A DNA stretch of 26,549 nucleotides from the NCBI GenBank assembly GCA_017559885.1, contig JAFYQN010000025.1, positions 1-26,549 of the forward strand, given 5' to 3'. The notes below the pieces were generated by a model that was given only the letters and a program-made list of their open reading frames with translations, searched no databases and had not been told where the DNA came from. Made by a program: the position numbers and the translations under genes. Of the stretch, positions 15,862 to 23,151 are shown piece after piece (the stretch's first letter is position 1; each line of letters begins with the position of its first letter). The stretch comes from Clostridia bacterium (GTDB lineage: Bacteria; Bacillota; Clostridia; Oscillospirales; Acutalibacteraceae).

Positions 15862-17220
15862 TTATCTTTCGTTTATAGGTGTATATTTTACCTCGTCTTT
15901 AACGTTAATATACGCAGGACGGATAATTTTGCCTGCATTTTGTATTTCTTCTATACGATGCGCCGACCAACCTGCAATACGAGCCACCGCAAAAATAGGT
16001 GTGTATAGTTCGTTAGGGAGTCCAAGCATTCGGTAAACCATACCCGAATAAAAGTCAACGTTGGCGCTAACGCCTTTATACATCTTGCGTTTTTCGGCAA
16101 TAATTTCAGGCGCCATTTTTTCGACTTTACGGTAAAGACGATATTCATCCATCATACCCTTTTCTTCCGATAACTTTTTAGCGTACTCGCGCAAAATTTC
16201 GGCGCGAGGGTCGGAAAGCGAGTAAACCGCGTGACCCATACCGTAAATAAGACCTGCGTTATCAAACGCTTTTTTGTCAAGCAAATCGCAAAGATACTGC
16301 TTAATTTGAGCGTCATCTGTAGTGTCAATGCTTTGCTTCATATCGTCAAACATCTGCACAACCTTAATGTTTGCGCCGCCGTGACGCGGTCCTTTAAGCG
16401 AACCGAGCGCCGCCGAAACAGCCGCGTAAGTATCGGTACCCGACGACGTTACAACGTGGGTTGTAAAGGTCGAGTTGTTACCGCCACCATGCTCGGCGTG
16501 AAGCACCAAAGCCAAGTCAAGAAGTCGCGCTTCGGTAGGTGTAAATTGACCGTCTTCACGAAGTATGTAAAGTAAATTTTCTGCCGTGTTATACTCTTTT
16601 TTAGGATAGTGTATAAAAAGACTTTCGCCCTTGTGATAATGCTGATACGAGTGATAGGCGTAAACCGCCAACAAAGGAAATTGCGCTATAAGTTGCAGCG
16701 CTTGACGCAATACGTTTGGCACGCTTATATCATCGGGGTTTTCATCATAACTGTAAAGCGCCAACACGCAACGTGAGAGTATGTTCATCATATCTTTACT
16801 GGGCGCTTTGAGTATCATATCTCGTACAAACGATGGCGGTAACGAGCGATAGTTTGACAGTTGCTCGCAAAACTCTTTAAGTTCATCCTCATTAGGAAGT
16901 TTTGAAGACAAAAGCAAATAAACTGCCTCTTCAAAACCTGGTTGTCCATCATCCGAAAAACCTTTTACAAGGTCGTATATATTAACGCCACGATAATAAA
17001 GCTCACCTCGGCAGGATACCTCGTTGCCGTTTTCATCTATTTTTCTTGAATTTATACAAGAAACTTCAGTAAGACCCGACACAACGCCCTTGCCGTCAAG
17101 GTCACGAAGACCGCGTTTAACGTTATGCTTCATATACATATCGTATTGTATGTTGTTATTATTGCAGGATTTTTCTGCCAATTTTTCAATATAAGGGGTA
17201 ATTTCCGAGTAATTAATCAT
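15862..17220 (-). CDS. gltA: Citrate synthase
   Basis: A 452-residue citrate synthase condensing acetyl-CoA with oxaloacetate. The catalytic triad is visible: H244 in LHAEHGGGNNS, H330 in GMGHAVYSLSDPRA and D389 in NVDFYSG. SLKGPRHGGAN around 274-284 is the CoA/oxaloacetate loop. The ~450-residue size with a long N-terminal extension is the form common in Clostridia. Start: TTG at 17235 would add five residues, but GAAAGG sits just before the ATG at 17220 and overlaps that extension, so MINYSEITPYIEK is preferred. It has its own promoter and is followed by the MGMT-type gene. No aconitase or isocitrate dehydrogenase is in the window; in fermenters this enzyme usually feeds 2-oxoglutarate and glutamate synthesis (inference). 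Confidence 0.97.
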   Translation of the reverse strand: MINYSEITPYIEKLAEKSCNNNNIQYDMYMKHNVKRGLRDLDGKGVVSGLTEVSCINSRKIDENGNEVSCRGELYYRGVNIYDLVKGFSDDGQPGFEEAVYLLLSSKLPNEDELKEFCEQLSNYRSLPPSFVRDMILKAPSKDMMNILSRCVLALYSYDENPDDISVPNVLRQALQLIAQFPLLAVYAYHSYQHYHKGESLFIHYPKKEYNTAENLLYILREDGQFTPTEARLLDLALVLHAEHGGGNNSTFTTHVVTSSGTDTYAAVSAALGSLKGPRHGGANIKVVQMFDDMKQSIDTTDDAQIKQYLCDLLDKKAFDNAGLIYGMGHAVYSLSDPRAEILREYAKKLSEEKGMMDEYRLYRKVEKMAPEIIAEKRKMYKGVSANVDFYSGMVYRMLGLPNELYTPIFAVARIAGWSAHRIEEIQNAGKIIRPAYINVKDEVKYTPINER

Positions 17221-17249
17221 TTTTCTACCTTTCAAATTTTCTTTTTTAT

Positions 17250-17278
17250 ATTATAACATATTTTAGGTATCTTCTCAA
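17250..17278 (-). promoter_or_regulatory. Promoter for citrate synthase
   Basis: On the minus strand TTGAGA (17273-17278), 17-base spacer, TATAAT (17250-17255). The spacer ends TGT, giving an extended TGn before the -10. The ATG at 17220 is about 30 bases downstream, leaving a very short leader with no space for a riboswitch. Confidence 0.75.
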
Positions 17279-17288
17279 CAAAAATAAC

Positions 17289-17325
17289 AAAACTGTTAAC
17301 TTTGAAATTCAAAATTAACAGTTTT
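17289..17325 (-). terminator. Intrinsic terminator of the permease gene
   Basis: Seven bases after the permease stop (17332): arms AAAACTGTTAA (17289-17299) and TTAACAGTTTT (17315-17325). The inner part TTTGAA/TTCAAA extends the stem after one mismatch. The minus-strand exit reads TTTTGTTATTTTT. It sits just upstream of the citrate synthase promoter and insulates it. Confidence 0.8.
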
Positions 17326-17331
17326 TTAAAA

Positions 17332-18492
17332 TCATCTTAAAAAAAGCATAAATATTACAAGTATAAAAAGTATAGCAAAATTAAACGCGGTAAACTTTTT
17401 TATATAAGATATTGTACCGCCTGGGTTGTGCTTTGTATATTCGCGGTATGTAATAAGACTTGCAAGCGATGCAATAAGCGTACCTGCGCCGCCGATGTTT
17501 ACACCGACAAGCAAATCGGCATAGTTGTCGGTAAATTGCGAAAGCAGTATCGCCGAAGGCACGTTGCTTATAACCTGACATGACGCAACACTAAAAAGCA
17601 ATGTGCTCTTTTCTAAAAGGAAAGAAAAGATATTAATAACCGCGTCAATACGCGCCATATTGCCTGCAAATATAAAGAAAAATACAGAGGTTAAAAGTAG
17701 CGGATAATCCACCTTTTTAAGCGCGCTACGGTCGGCAAACAATAACGCTACCGTTATTACTACAAGCCCAATCCAATACGGTATACCTCTGAAAACGATT
17801 GCAATACTAAGCGCAAAAAGGCATAAATAAAGCATTGTTTTGCCAAGGGGTAATTTCACCTTTTCACCCTTTATTTCGAGCGGTTCAGGTCGAACAAACG
17901 CAATACAACAAAGCGTAATAAGTATTATTGCTACTATAAACGGTGGCGCCATAATACCCATAAATTCAAGGTTTGGTATATTGAACTTAGAGTACAAATA
18001 AAGGTTTTGTGGGTTGCCGAACGGGGTTAACATACCACCCAAGTTTGCCGCAATATTTTGCATTATAAAGGTAAACGCCATGTATTTTTGCTTGTTTGTA
18101 CTGCTAAGCACAAAGTACCCAAGCGGTAAAAACGTAAGTAACGCCATATCGTTTGCAATAAGCATTGAACCAATAAAGGTTATGTATACGAGCGCCAACA
18201 CACAAAGTCGAATATTTTTAAAAAGTTCAACTATCTTTTGCGCCATAGTATAAAAGAATTTTATATTTCTAAGCGCGCAAACTACCGCCAAAACACAATA
18301 AAGGCAAGATAGGGTTTTGAAATCAAAATATCCAAGATACTCGCTATCGGGGGGCACAATAATACTTGTCGCAACCGCCGCAAATGCCGCCACCAACATA
18401 ACAACGTTGTTTTTTGCAAACTGCGCAATACGCGACAAAATGGTAACGTTTGGTATATGTATTTGTCTTTTTGATATAACGCGTGTGCTCAC
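17332..18492 (-). CDS. SLC13/ArsB-NhaD superfamily anion or ion permease
   Basis: A 386-residue integral membrane protein with about ten hydrophobic segments, of the ion transporter superfamily that includes ArsB, NhaD and SLC13 carriers (COG1055-like). Diagnostic stretches are IANDMALLTFLPLGYF, then NIAANLGGMLTPFGNPQN (first re-entrant loop with the conserved NPQN) and, in the second half, SCQVISNVPSAILLSQF (second re-entrant loop, NVPS) and VNIGGAGTLIASLASL. The inverted-repeat arrangement of these two loops fits the fold. Substrate cannot be assigned: arsenite, dicarboxylate/citrate, or Na+/H+ are all possible, and no arsR or arsC is nearby. GTG at 18492 follows AAAGGAGG by eight bases. 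It has its own promoter and terminator, so it is a monocistronic unit upstream of citrate synthase. Confidence 0.88.
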   Translation of the reverse strand: MSTRVISKRQIHIPNVTILSRIAQFAKNNVVMLVAAFAAVATSIIVPPDSEYLGYFDFKTLSCLYCVLAVVCALRNIKFFYTMAQKIVELFKNIRLCVLALVYITFIGSMLIANDMALLTFLPLGYFVLSSTNKQKYMAFTFIMQNIAANLGGMLTPFGNPQNLYLYSKFNIPNLEFMGIMAPPFIVAIILITLCCIAFVRPEPLEIKGEKVKLPLGKTMLYLCLFALSIAIVFRGIPYWIGLVVITVALLFADRSALKKVDYPLLLTSVFFFIFAGNMARIDAVINIFSFLLEKSTLLFSVASCQVISNVPSAILLSQFTDNYADLLVGVNIGGAGTLIASLASLITYREYTKHNPGGTISYIKKFTAFNFAILFILVIFMLFLR

Positions 18493-18534
18493 TACCCTAA
18501 CCTCCTTTTATTTTTTTGGCGCAAAACCTTGACA

Positions 18535-18563
18535 ATTCTACTGCAATAGCCATAAAAAGTCAA
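18535..18563 (-). promoter_or_regulatory. Promoter for the permease gene
   Basis: Minus strand TTGACT (18558-18563), 17-base spacer, TAGAAT (18535-18540), about 43 bases before the GTG start. It is one half of a divergent promoter pair with the YhcH-type gene. Confidence 0.75.
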
Positions 18564-18584
18564 TATGAATTTTAAACAAAAATA

Positions 18585-18613
18585 TTGTATTTTGTAAAAA
18601 AATATAATACAAT
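18585..18613 (+). promoter_or_regulatory. Promoter for the YhcH-type gene
   Basis: TTGTAT (18585-18590), 17-base spacer, TACAAT (18608-18613); an overlapping TATAAT at 18603-18608 has no -35 at correct spacing. The AAAAGGAGA ribosome binding site at 18626-18634 precedes the ATG at 18642. No clear operator repeat is visible. Confidence 0.6.
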
Positions 18614-18641
18614 TAAATAAAAATCAAAAGGAGATTTTATT

Positions 18642-19100
18642 ATGGTATTTGATAATATTAAAAACTGTGAACTCTACTACGGTATGCACCCACGTTTTCG
18701 TGAGGGCTTTGACTTTATAAAAAAAGCGATAGCCGAAAACTTGCCTGACGGCAAATACGAAATTGACGGCAAAGAACTTTGGGCATCGGTTCAAGAATAT
18801 ACCAGTAAACTTGAAAGCGAAGCCAAGGCAGAAGCGCACAAAAACTATATTGATATTCAGTATATCGTATCAGGTGTTGAGGTTATCGAGGGTTTTGACA
18901 TTGACAAAGCCACCGAAAAAAGCGAATACAACGACGTAAAAGACGTTATGTTCTACGAAAATTACGCCCTTAGTACAAAGGGAATTTTAAGCGCCGATGA
19001 ATACGGCATCTTCTTCCCACGCGACGTACACAAACCTGGTATGTGCCTATGCGGTAATCAAGCAACCGTTAAAAAGATAGTTGTAAAAGTAAAAGTTTAA
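18642..19100 (+). CDS. YhcH/YjgK/YiaL family (DUF386) cupin-like protein
   Basis: A 152-residue protein of the YhcH/YjgK/YiaL family, also annotated as beta-galactosidase subunit beta-like (EbgC). Signatures are HKNYIDIQYIVSGVEVIEGFD in the middle and FFPRDVHKPGMCL near residue 130; the His and Glu residues in these stretches bind a metal in the beta-sandwich of characterised members. Relatives act around sialic-acid and other sugar catabolism, probably on free sugars or their anomers, but no such genes are adjacent, so the substrate is unknown. It has its own promoter, a strong ribosome binding site and a strong terminator six bases after its stop, making it a single-gene unit. The end of the protein (ATVKKIVVKVKV) is the typical last strand, so the length is complete. 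Confidence 0.9.
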   Translation: MVFDNIKNCELYYGMHPRFREGFDFIKKAIAENLPDGKYEIDGKELWASVQEYTSKLESEAKAEAHKNYIDIQYIVSGVEVIEGFDIDKATEKSEYNDVKDVMFYENYALSTKGILSADEYGIFFPRDVHKPGMCLCGNQATVKKIVVKVKV

Positions 19101-19105
19101 AAGAT

Positions 19106-19137
19106 AAAACGAGCCGAGATTTTCTCGGCTCGTTTTT
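19106..19137. terminator. Strong bidirectional terminator
   Basis: Perfect 14-bp stem (19106-19119 with 19123-19136) around a TTT loop, GC core CGAGCCGAGA, followed by TTTTTA on the plus strand and an equal T-run on the minus strand. It lies between the convergent YhcH-type gene and the serine hydrolase gene, whose stop is at 19141. Confidence 0.9.
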
Positions 19138-19140
19138 ATT

Positions 19141-20316
19141 TTATAATCCCAAATCTTTGTAAAGCGCGTTGCGTATTGCGCATTGGTCGGGGGCAAAGCC
19201 CAACACGTTTTGAAAATATGTAAGCGAAATATTATTTACAGGGTCAACCATTGCGAACGCGCCTGCCGCGCCATCCCAACCAAACTCACCAACGGGACTT
19301 ATTGTATTGCTGCGCGTAGGGTCAGTGTGCACTCGCACACCAAGTCCATAACCATAACCGCGGCGCATAACGTCAAAGTCGTCTGCCGCTTGACCGCTAA
19401 CGTGATTGCTGCCCCAAAGTTTAACCGTTTCTTCTTTAAGGATGCGGTTACCCGTTTTGCCAACGCCGCCACAAGCTACCATATCTAAAAACAGTGCGTA
19501 GTCCTCGGTGTTAGAGGTAAGTCCTGCGCCACCACTTTCATACTGGTCTGAAAGATTATAAACGCAGGTTAAATCCTGTTTTCTAAATGGTTGATTTTCA
19601 TACTTACAATAAAGCGATGGCATTTTAGAAATATCTTGTGGTAAACCAAAGTATGTGTTTTTCATACCGAGCGGTTCAAAAATGTTTTTTCGCATATATT
19701 CGCCCAAACTATCGCCCGACCAAATCTCAACAAGCGCGCCCAAAACGTCGTGACAAAGACTGTATCTAAAACGACTACCCGGTTCAAAACCAAGAGTTTT
19801 ACCAGCCATTGCGCGAACAAGTTCTTGTGTTGTTTTTTTACCGTCGGCGGCAGCTTTTTTCATTACGTCGTCATATAGCGCATAGTCAAGACCTGCCGTC
19901 ATAGTAAATAGGTGCTTTACGGTAATAGGTGTTTTTGCGTATCCGTCATCTTGCACGTCAACGCTCTCGCCTGCGGTTTGACCGCTCGCGATTTTTACGG
20001 CATTTTCGGTGTTAAGCGCCTCGGCGGTTATCTTCATTTTACTGAATTCTGGCAACCATTTAGAAATGGGGTCGTCAAGATTGTATTTACCCTGCTCTAA
20101 AAGTTGCAAAGCGCAACAACAGGTAATCATCTTGGTCATGGAGTAAATAAAATATTGCTCGTCGCCTTTTATTTCTCCGCCTTTTTCAATGTCCATTACA
20201 CCTGTAAAATAGCGGTATATCGGCTCGTGATTACGATATACAAGCACGTCTACGCTTGGTCTATGCTCGTGAGAAACGTGTTCATCCATACATTTTTTTA
20301 GGTTTTCAAAATTCAT
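19141..20316 (-). CDS. Class C beta-lactamase-fold serine hydrolase
   Basis: A 391-residue member of the beta-lactamase/penicillin-binding-protein-like serine hydrolase family (EstB/AmpC-like fold). The S-x-x-K motif is S59-M-T-K62; the Y-x-x motif is Y185-S-L in the RFRYSLCHDVLG stretch (usual form YSN); GWDGAAG near residue 345 stands in the place of the KTG box. FEPLGMKNTYFG is a family marker. No signal peptide or membrane segment is visible, so it is probably cytoplasmic despite its surface-protein neighbour. Likely an esterase or peptidase; a true antibiotic-hydrolysing beta-lactamase is unlikely. It begins 19 bases after the SLH gene's stop with AAAAGGTGA upstream and no terminator between them, so co-transcription with the SLH gene is probable. 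It ends against the bidirectional terminator. Confidence 0.9.
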   Translation of the reverse strand: MNFENLKKCMDEHVSHEHRPSVDVLVYRNHEPIYRYFTGVMDIEKGGEIKGDEQYFIYSMTKMITCCCALQLLEQGKYNLDDPISKWLPEFSKMKITAEALNTENAVKIASGQTAGESVDVQDDGYAKTPITVKHLFTMTAGLDYALYDDVMKKAAADGKKTTQELVRAMAGKTLGFEPGSRFRYSLCHDVLGALVEIWSGDSLGEYMRKNIFEPLGMKNTYFGLPQDISKMPSLYCKYENQPFRKQDLTCVYNLSDQYESGGAGLTSNTEDYALFLDMVACGGVGKTGNRILKEETVKLWGSNHVSGQAADDFDVMRRGYGYGLGVRVHTDPTRSNTISPVGEFGWDGAAGAFAMVDPVNNISLTYFQNVLGFAPDQCAIRNALYKDLGL

Positions 20317-20335
20317 AAAGCATCACCTTTTTATC

Positions 20336-23047
20336 TTAAAATATATCATTTAGATAAATATTATACATAATCTTTGCAACTTCGCATCTTTGAGCGTTAC
20401 CTTGCGGTACGATTGTGGTTGATGTTTTACCACTAATTACACCCTTTTCTATAGCCCAAAGAATTGGAACTTTTGCAAAACTTGACACGTTTTTATAGTC
20501 GGTATACTGTCTTGAAACGGTTGTTTCGCGGTTACTTGAATAAGCAGTATCATAACCTTTGTAATCCGCGTATCTATAAAGGAAGGTTACAAGTTGTTCG
20601 CGCGTTACCTTGTCGCCTACGCCAAACTTACCGTTTCGATAGCCCGTTACAATACCATTTTCTGCGCCCCAATTTACTGCCGACGCAAAATAACTGTCAT
20701 ACGCTACGTCAGGGAAAAGTGTGTAACCGTTATATTCGTTAAGGTCAACGCCGTCAAGACGAGCAAGCATTATAAGAAAATCTTGACGTTGTATACTGTC
20801 AGAAGTACCAAACTTTCCGTTGCCGTAACCGCTCATTATACCCGCGCCTACTACGTAAGCTACCGAATCATAATACCATCCGTTTGGATTTGTATCGGGA
20901 TAAAGAGGGTTATAATCTTTTCGTAAACTAAACTCGGGCATAACGCTTGAAGTATAGTCGGTGTCAAATACGTATCTTATTCTTAATGCGTAGTCTTTAC
21001 CCGATATAAGCGACCATTTATAGCCGTCGTTGCTTAGGTTTTTAACTACGTTATTTTTACTGTCAACCAACTCTACCGTACAATACTGAAACGCTTTATT
21101 AAACGCTTGATTAATGGTTATCTCATATATGCCCGTGCTTGAAACTTTCACAAGCGCGTAACCTATGTTTTCTTCATAATCGATAAAAACAATTTTCTTA
21201 GTTTCATTTGCCGAAATGCAGTCAAAACCGCTTGCGCGTAGCGCTTCGGTTACCGAAATAACATCGACATTTAATATTGTGGATTCGCCTTTATAGGTAA
21301 CGCGAAGCGGTTGAGTGCCTGCAACAAGCCAAGTTTCGTTATCTACCTCGACCGTTTTGCCAATATATTCAACAAACGGTACGTCTACTCCCGATTTGGT
21401 TAGAGATTCATAATCGGCATACGCAGTACCGTTATCGTACACTACCTTGTAGTCAAAAAACGAAGCGTCAATGACAGACGGGTCATATAGACCAAGAATT
21501 TCTGTGACTAAATTGTTTATAGAAACGCTTTTTATATTTTTGCTGGATTTCTTTATCGAGAAATCACAACTTACACCTGAATAATCTTCAAGATAGATAT
21601 AATATTCTTTATTTGCTTCGAGCGTAAACACCAACTTGTCGCAAGAAGAATAATTTTCCAAACGGCTGTTGTAATACACGGTTGAACGAGCGTCTATTCT
21701 CTCGCCGCTTTGCGCTTCGTATATGCAAACAACCGAATCCATATCATTTGAAAAATAAAAATCGTGGTCGCCCGAGTGTGTTGCAGTATATGCAAACCAA
21801 CCTTTTGTTGTGGTGTTAAAATCTATAGTCGACGTACTGTTTGCCACGTTTCCATAATAGAGTGAACTTGGTACGTAACTTGACTTTTTAAATTCAAGTG
21901 AAATGTCAGCTTGCAATCTATCTGTTGTATCATCACCCGAATAATATATCGCCAATTCATAGGTGTGATTTTTTGACATAAAATAGTTTTCGCTAACATA
22001 ACCTTGTTCGCCAATTTCTTCAAAAATATAGGCAAAAGATTCATCTGTGGTAAGGTCGGTGATTTCGACAAACACTTTACTTGTACGATTGTGGTCGGCA
22101 ATTTTAAGGTTGTAAAAACCGCTTTGATTTGGAGTATACTCAACAAACGTAGCGTTTTGCCCCGTCCATTTTATGCGTTTTGTCTCACCAGGTAATAATT
22201 TGCTGCGTTCTATATTGCGAGTAGCGCCGCAAAGGTCGCAGGTGTCATCACTTTCGTTAGTATAAGAATGTGGAGCCGTTCTTGTTTCGCCACAGATATT
22301 ACAACTTGTATCACAAGCATTACTAAAGGTATGCGATACGTTTCGTGTTGCGCCGCAAATATTACAACTTGTATCGCAACTGTTTGAATATGAGTGTTGC
22401 GCGGTTCTGCCTGCGCCGCATACGTTACAAGTATCATCACAGTTGTTTGAATAGATATGTGTTACGTTTCTTGTTTCGCCACAAAGATCACAAGTGTTGT
22501 CGCAACCGTTAGAATAACTATGACTGCATACTGTATTGTACTCAATATACAAAATATATACTTCTTGACTACTTGTAGCGGTCGAGGACGGTTGCACGCC
22601 AATATAATATTCACCAGCTTGCGCTGTACCCATAAAAACTGAGATGTAAAGACCTTCGAAATATTCGCGTGTTATGTCTAAAATTTTATTTCCGTCACTG
22701 TCATAAATAGCCGCTATTACACCCGACGTTTCAGATGCCAAAATTAAGTTTAAATCGGTTTCTTGACTAATTGAAAAGTAATATAAATCTATATCATTTT
22801 TATCCATATAACCCATAACGGTATAGTCGCTATGAATTACGTTTGCTTCATCCATATAATCGTTAGGTTCTAATTCGTCATATAAATTATCCCCAAGTTC
22901 GTATGTGTTAACTTTGTCAATCAAGCCCTCGGGGTTTGACGGAATTTGAACAAGGGGGCTGTTATTTGGTGTTGAGGCGGATACAACGATACAACTTGAC
23001 AGCACAATCATTGTCGCCAAAATCGATGCAAATAATTTTTTAAACAT
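20336..23047 (-). CDS. SLH-domain surface protein with five Cys-rich repeats
   Basis: A 903-residue exported protein. Signal peptide residues 1-24 (MFKKLFASILATMIVLSSCI then VVSA). Residues ~56-170 look like a PPC-type beta-sandwich (ELEPNDYMDEAN, DIDLYYFSI, AGEYYIGVQP). Five 21-residue Cys-rich repeats follow at 176-277. Two or more further PPC-like sandwiches (~284-500), an Ig-like region (~515-620) and another sandwich (~625-710) precede three SLH domains at 716-765, 778-828 and 848-903. SLH domains anchor proteins to wall polymer outside the cell. No catalytic motif was recognised, so it is probably structural or adhesive. An upstream ATG at 23107 is rejected: it lies inside the promoter/terminator region, whereas ATG 23047 has GGGAGGAAT in place and starts a clean signal peptide. 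The C-terminal third is a paralogue of the neighbouring SLH gene. Confidence 0.92.
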   Translation of the reverse strand: MFKKLFASILATMIVLSSCIVVSASTPNNSPLVQIPSNPEGLIDKVNTYELGDNLYDELEPNDYMDEANVIHSDYTVMGYMDKNDIDLYYFSISQETDLNLILASETSGVIAAIYDSDGNKILDITREYFEGLYISVFMGTAQAGEYYIGVQPSSTATSSQEVYILYIEYNTVCSHSYSNGCDNTCDLCGETRNVTHIYSNNCDDTCNVCGAGRTAQHSYSNSCDTSCNICGATRNVSHTFSNACDTSCNICGETRTAPHSYTNESDDTCDLCGATRNIERSKLLPGETKRIKWTGQNATFVEYTPNQSGFYNLKIADHNRTSKVFVEITDLTTDESFAYIFEEIGEQGYVSENYFMSKNHTYELAIYYSGDDTTDRLQADISLEFKKSSYVPSSLYYGNVANSTSTIDFNTTTKGWFAYTATHSGDHDFYFSNDMDSVVCIYEAQSGERIDARSTVYYNSRLENYSSCDKLVFTLEANKEYYIYLEDYSGVSCDFSIKKSSKNIKSVSINNLVTEILGLYDPSVIDASFFDYKVVYDNGTAYADYESLTKSGVDVPFVEYIGKTVEVDNETWLVAGTQPLRVTYKGESTILNVDVISVTEALRASGFDCISANETKKIVFIDYEENIGYALVKVSSTGIYEITINQAFNKAFQYCTVELVDSKNNVVKNLSNDGYKWSLISGKDYALRIRYVFDTDYTSSVMPEFSLRKDYNPLYPDTNPNGWYYDSVAYVVGAGIMSGYGNGKFGTSDSIQRQDFLIMLARLDGVDLNEYNGYTLFPDVAYDSYFASAVNWGAENGIVTGYRNGKFGVGDKVTREQLVTFLYRYADYKGYDTAYSSNRETTVSRQYTDYKNVSSFAKVPILWAIEKGVISGKTSTTIVPQGNAQRCEVAKIMYNIYLNDIF
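22217..22522 (-). repeat. Five tandem 63-bp/21-residue Cys-rich repeats
   Basis: Within the SLH protein, units begin at H176, H197, H218, H239 and H260, an exact period of 21 residues. Consensus: H-x-[YF]-[ST]-N-x-C-D-x-[TS]-C-[DN]-x-C-G-x-x-R, then a three-residue linker (N-V-T/S or T-A-x). Each unit has C-x3-C-x2-C plus a leading His, except unit 5, where the first Cys is Ser. The pattern suggests small metal-binding or disulfide knuckles. I know of similar runs in other gut Clostridia surface proteins from memory only, and no named function. Confidence 0.9.
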
Positions 23048-23078
23048 ATAATTCCTCCCAAAAATATGGTATATATGC

Positions 23079-23107
23079 ATTGTACCATAACAACCAACGA
23101 AAAACAA
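23079..23107 (-). promoter_or_regulatory. Promoter for the 903-residue SLH gene
   Basis: Minus strand TTGTTT (23102-23107), 17-base spacer, TACAAT (23079-23084), 32 bases before the ATG at 23047. The -35 lies inside the descending arm of the preceding gene's terminator hairpin, so the two signals share bases. Confidence 0.6.
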
Positions 23108-23134
23108 CGGTCTTCATAAGAAAACCGTTGTTTT
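23101..23134 (-). terminator. Terminator after the interrupted SLH gene
   Basis: Eleven-base-pair stem AAAACAACGGT (23101-23111) with ACCGTTGTTTT (23124-23134), a 12-base loop, and T-rich exit on the minus strand. The outer ten bases of each arm are identical to those of the terminator at 15511-15548. Confidence 0.8.
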
Positions 23135-23151
23135 TTAATTAAAACTTAAAT

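Noticed and set aside
17332..18492. Arsenite resistance operon (ArsB)
   Set aside because: There is no arsR, arsC or arsA nearby; the fold is shared with many ion and dicarboxylate carriers.
19141..20316. Antibiotic resistance beta-lactamase
   Set aside because: It lacks a signal peptide, the YSN and KTG boxes are altered, and its markers match the esterase/peptidase branch of the family.
22210..22440. Alternative-frame ORF through the Cys-rich repeats
   Set aside because: The 63-bp period keeps every frame open for a while; the alternative frame has no ribosome binding site and no recognisable protein.
12028..22522. Homology between the Cys tail of the RicA-like protein and the Cys repeats of the SLH protein (both C-x3-C-x2-C-G)
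   Set aside because: The match is only the Cys spacing and one Gly over about ten residues, in proteins of different compartments; coincidence is more likely.
23048..23107. N-terminal extension of the 903-residue SLH protein from an ATG at 23107
   Set aside because: The extension lies across the promoter and the terminator arm, has no ribosome binding site, and would put a non-signal sequence before a clean signal peptide.
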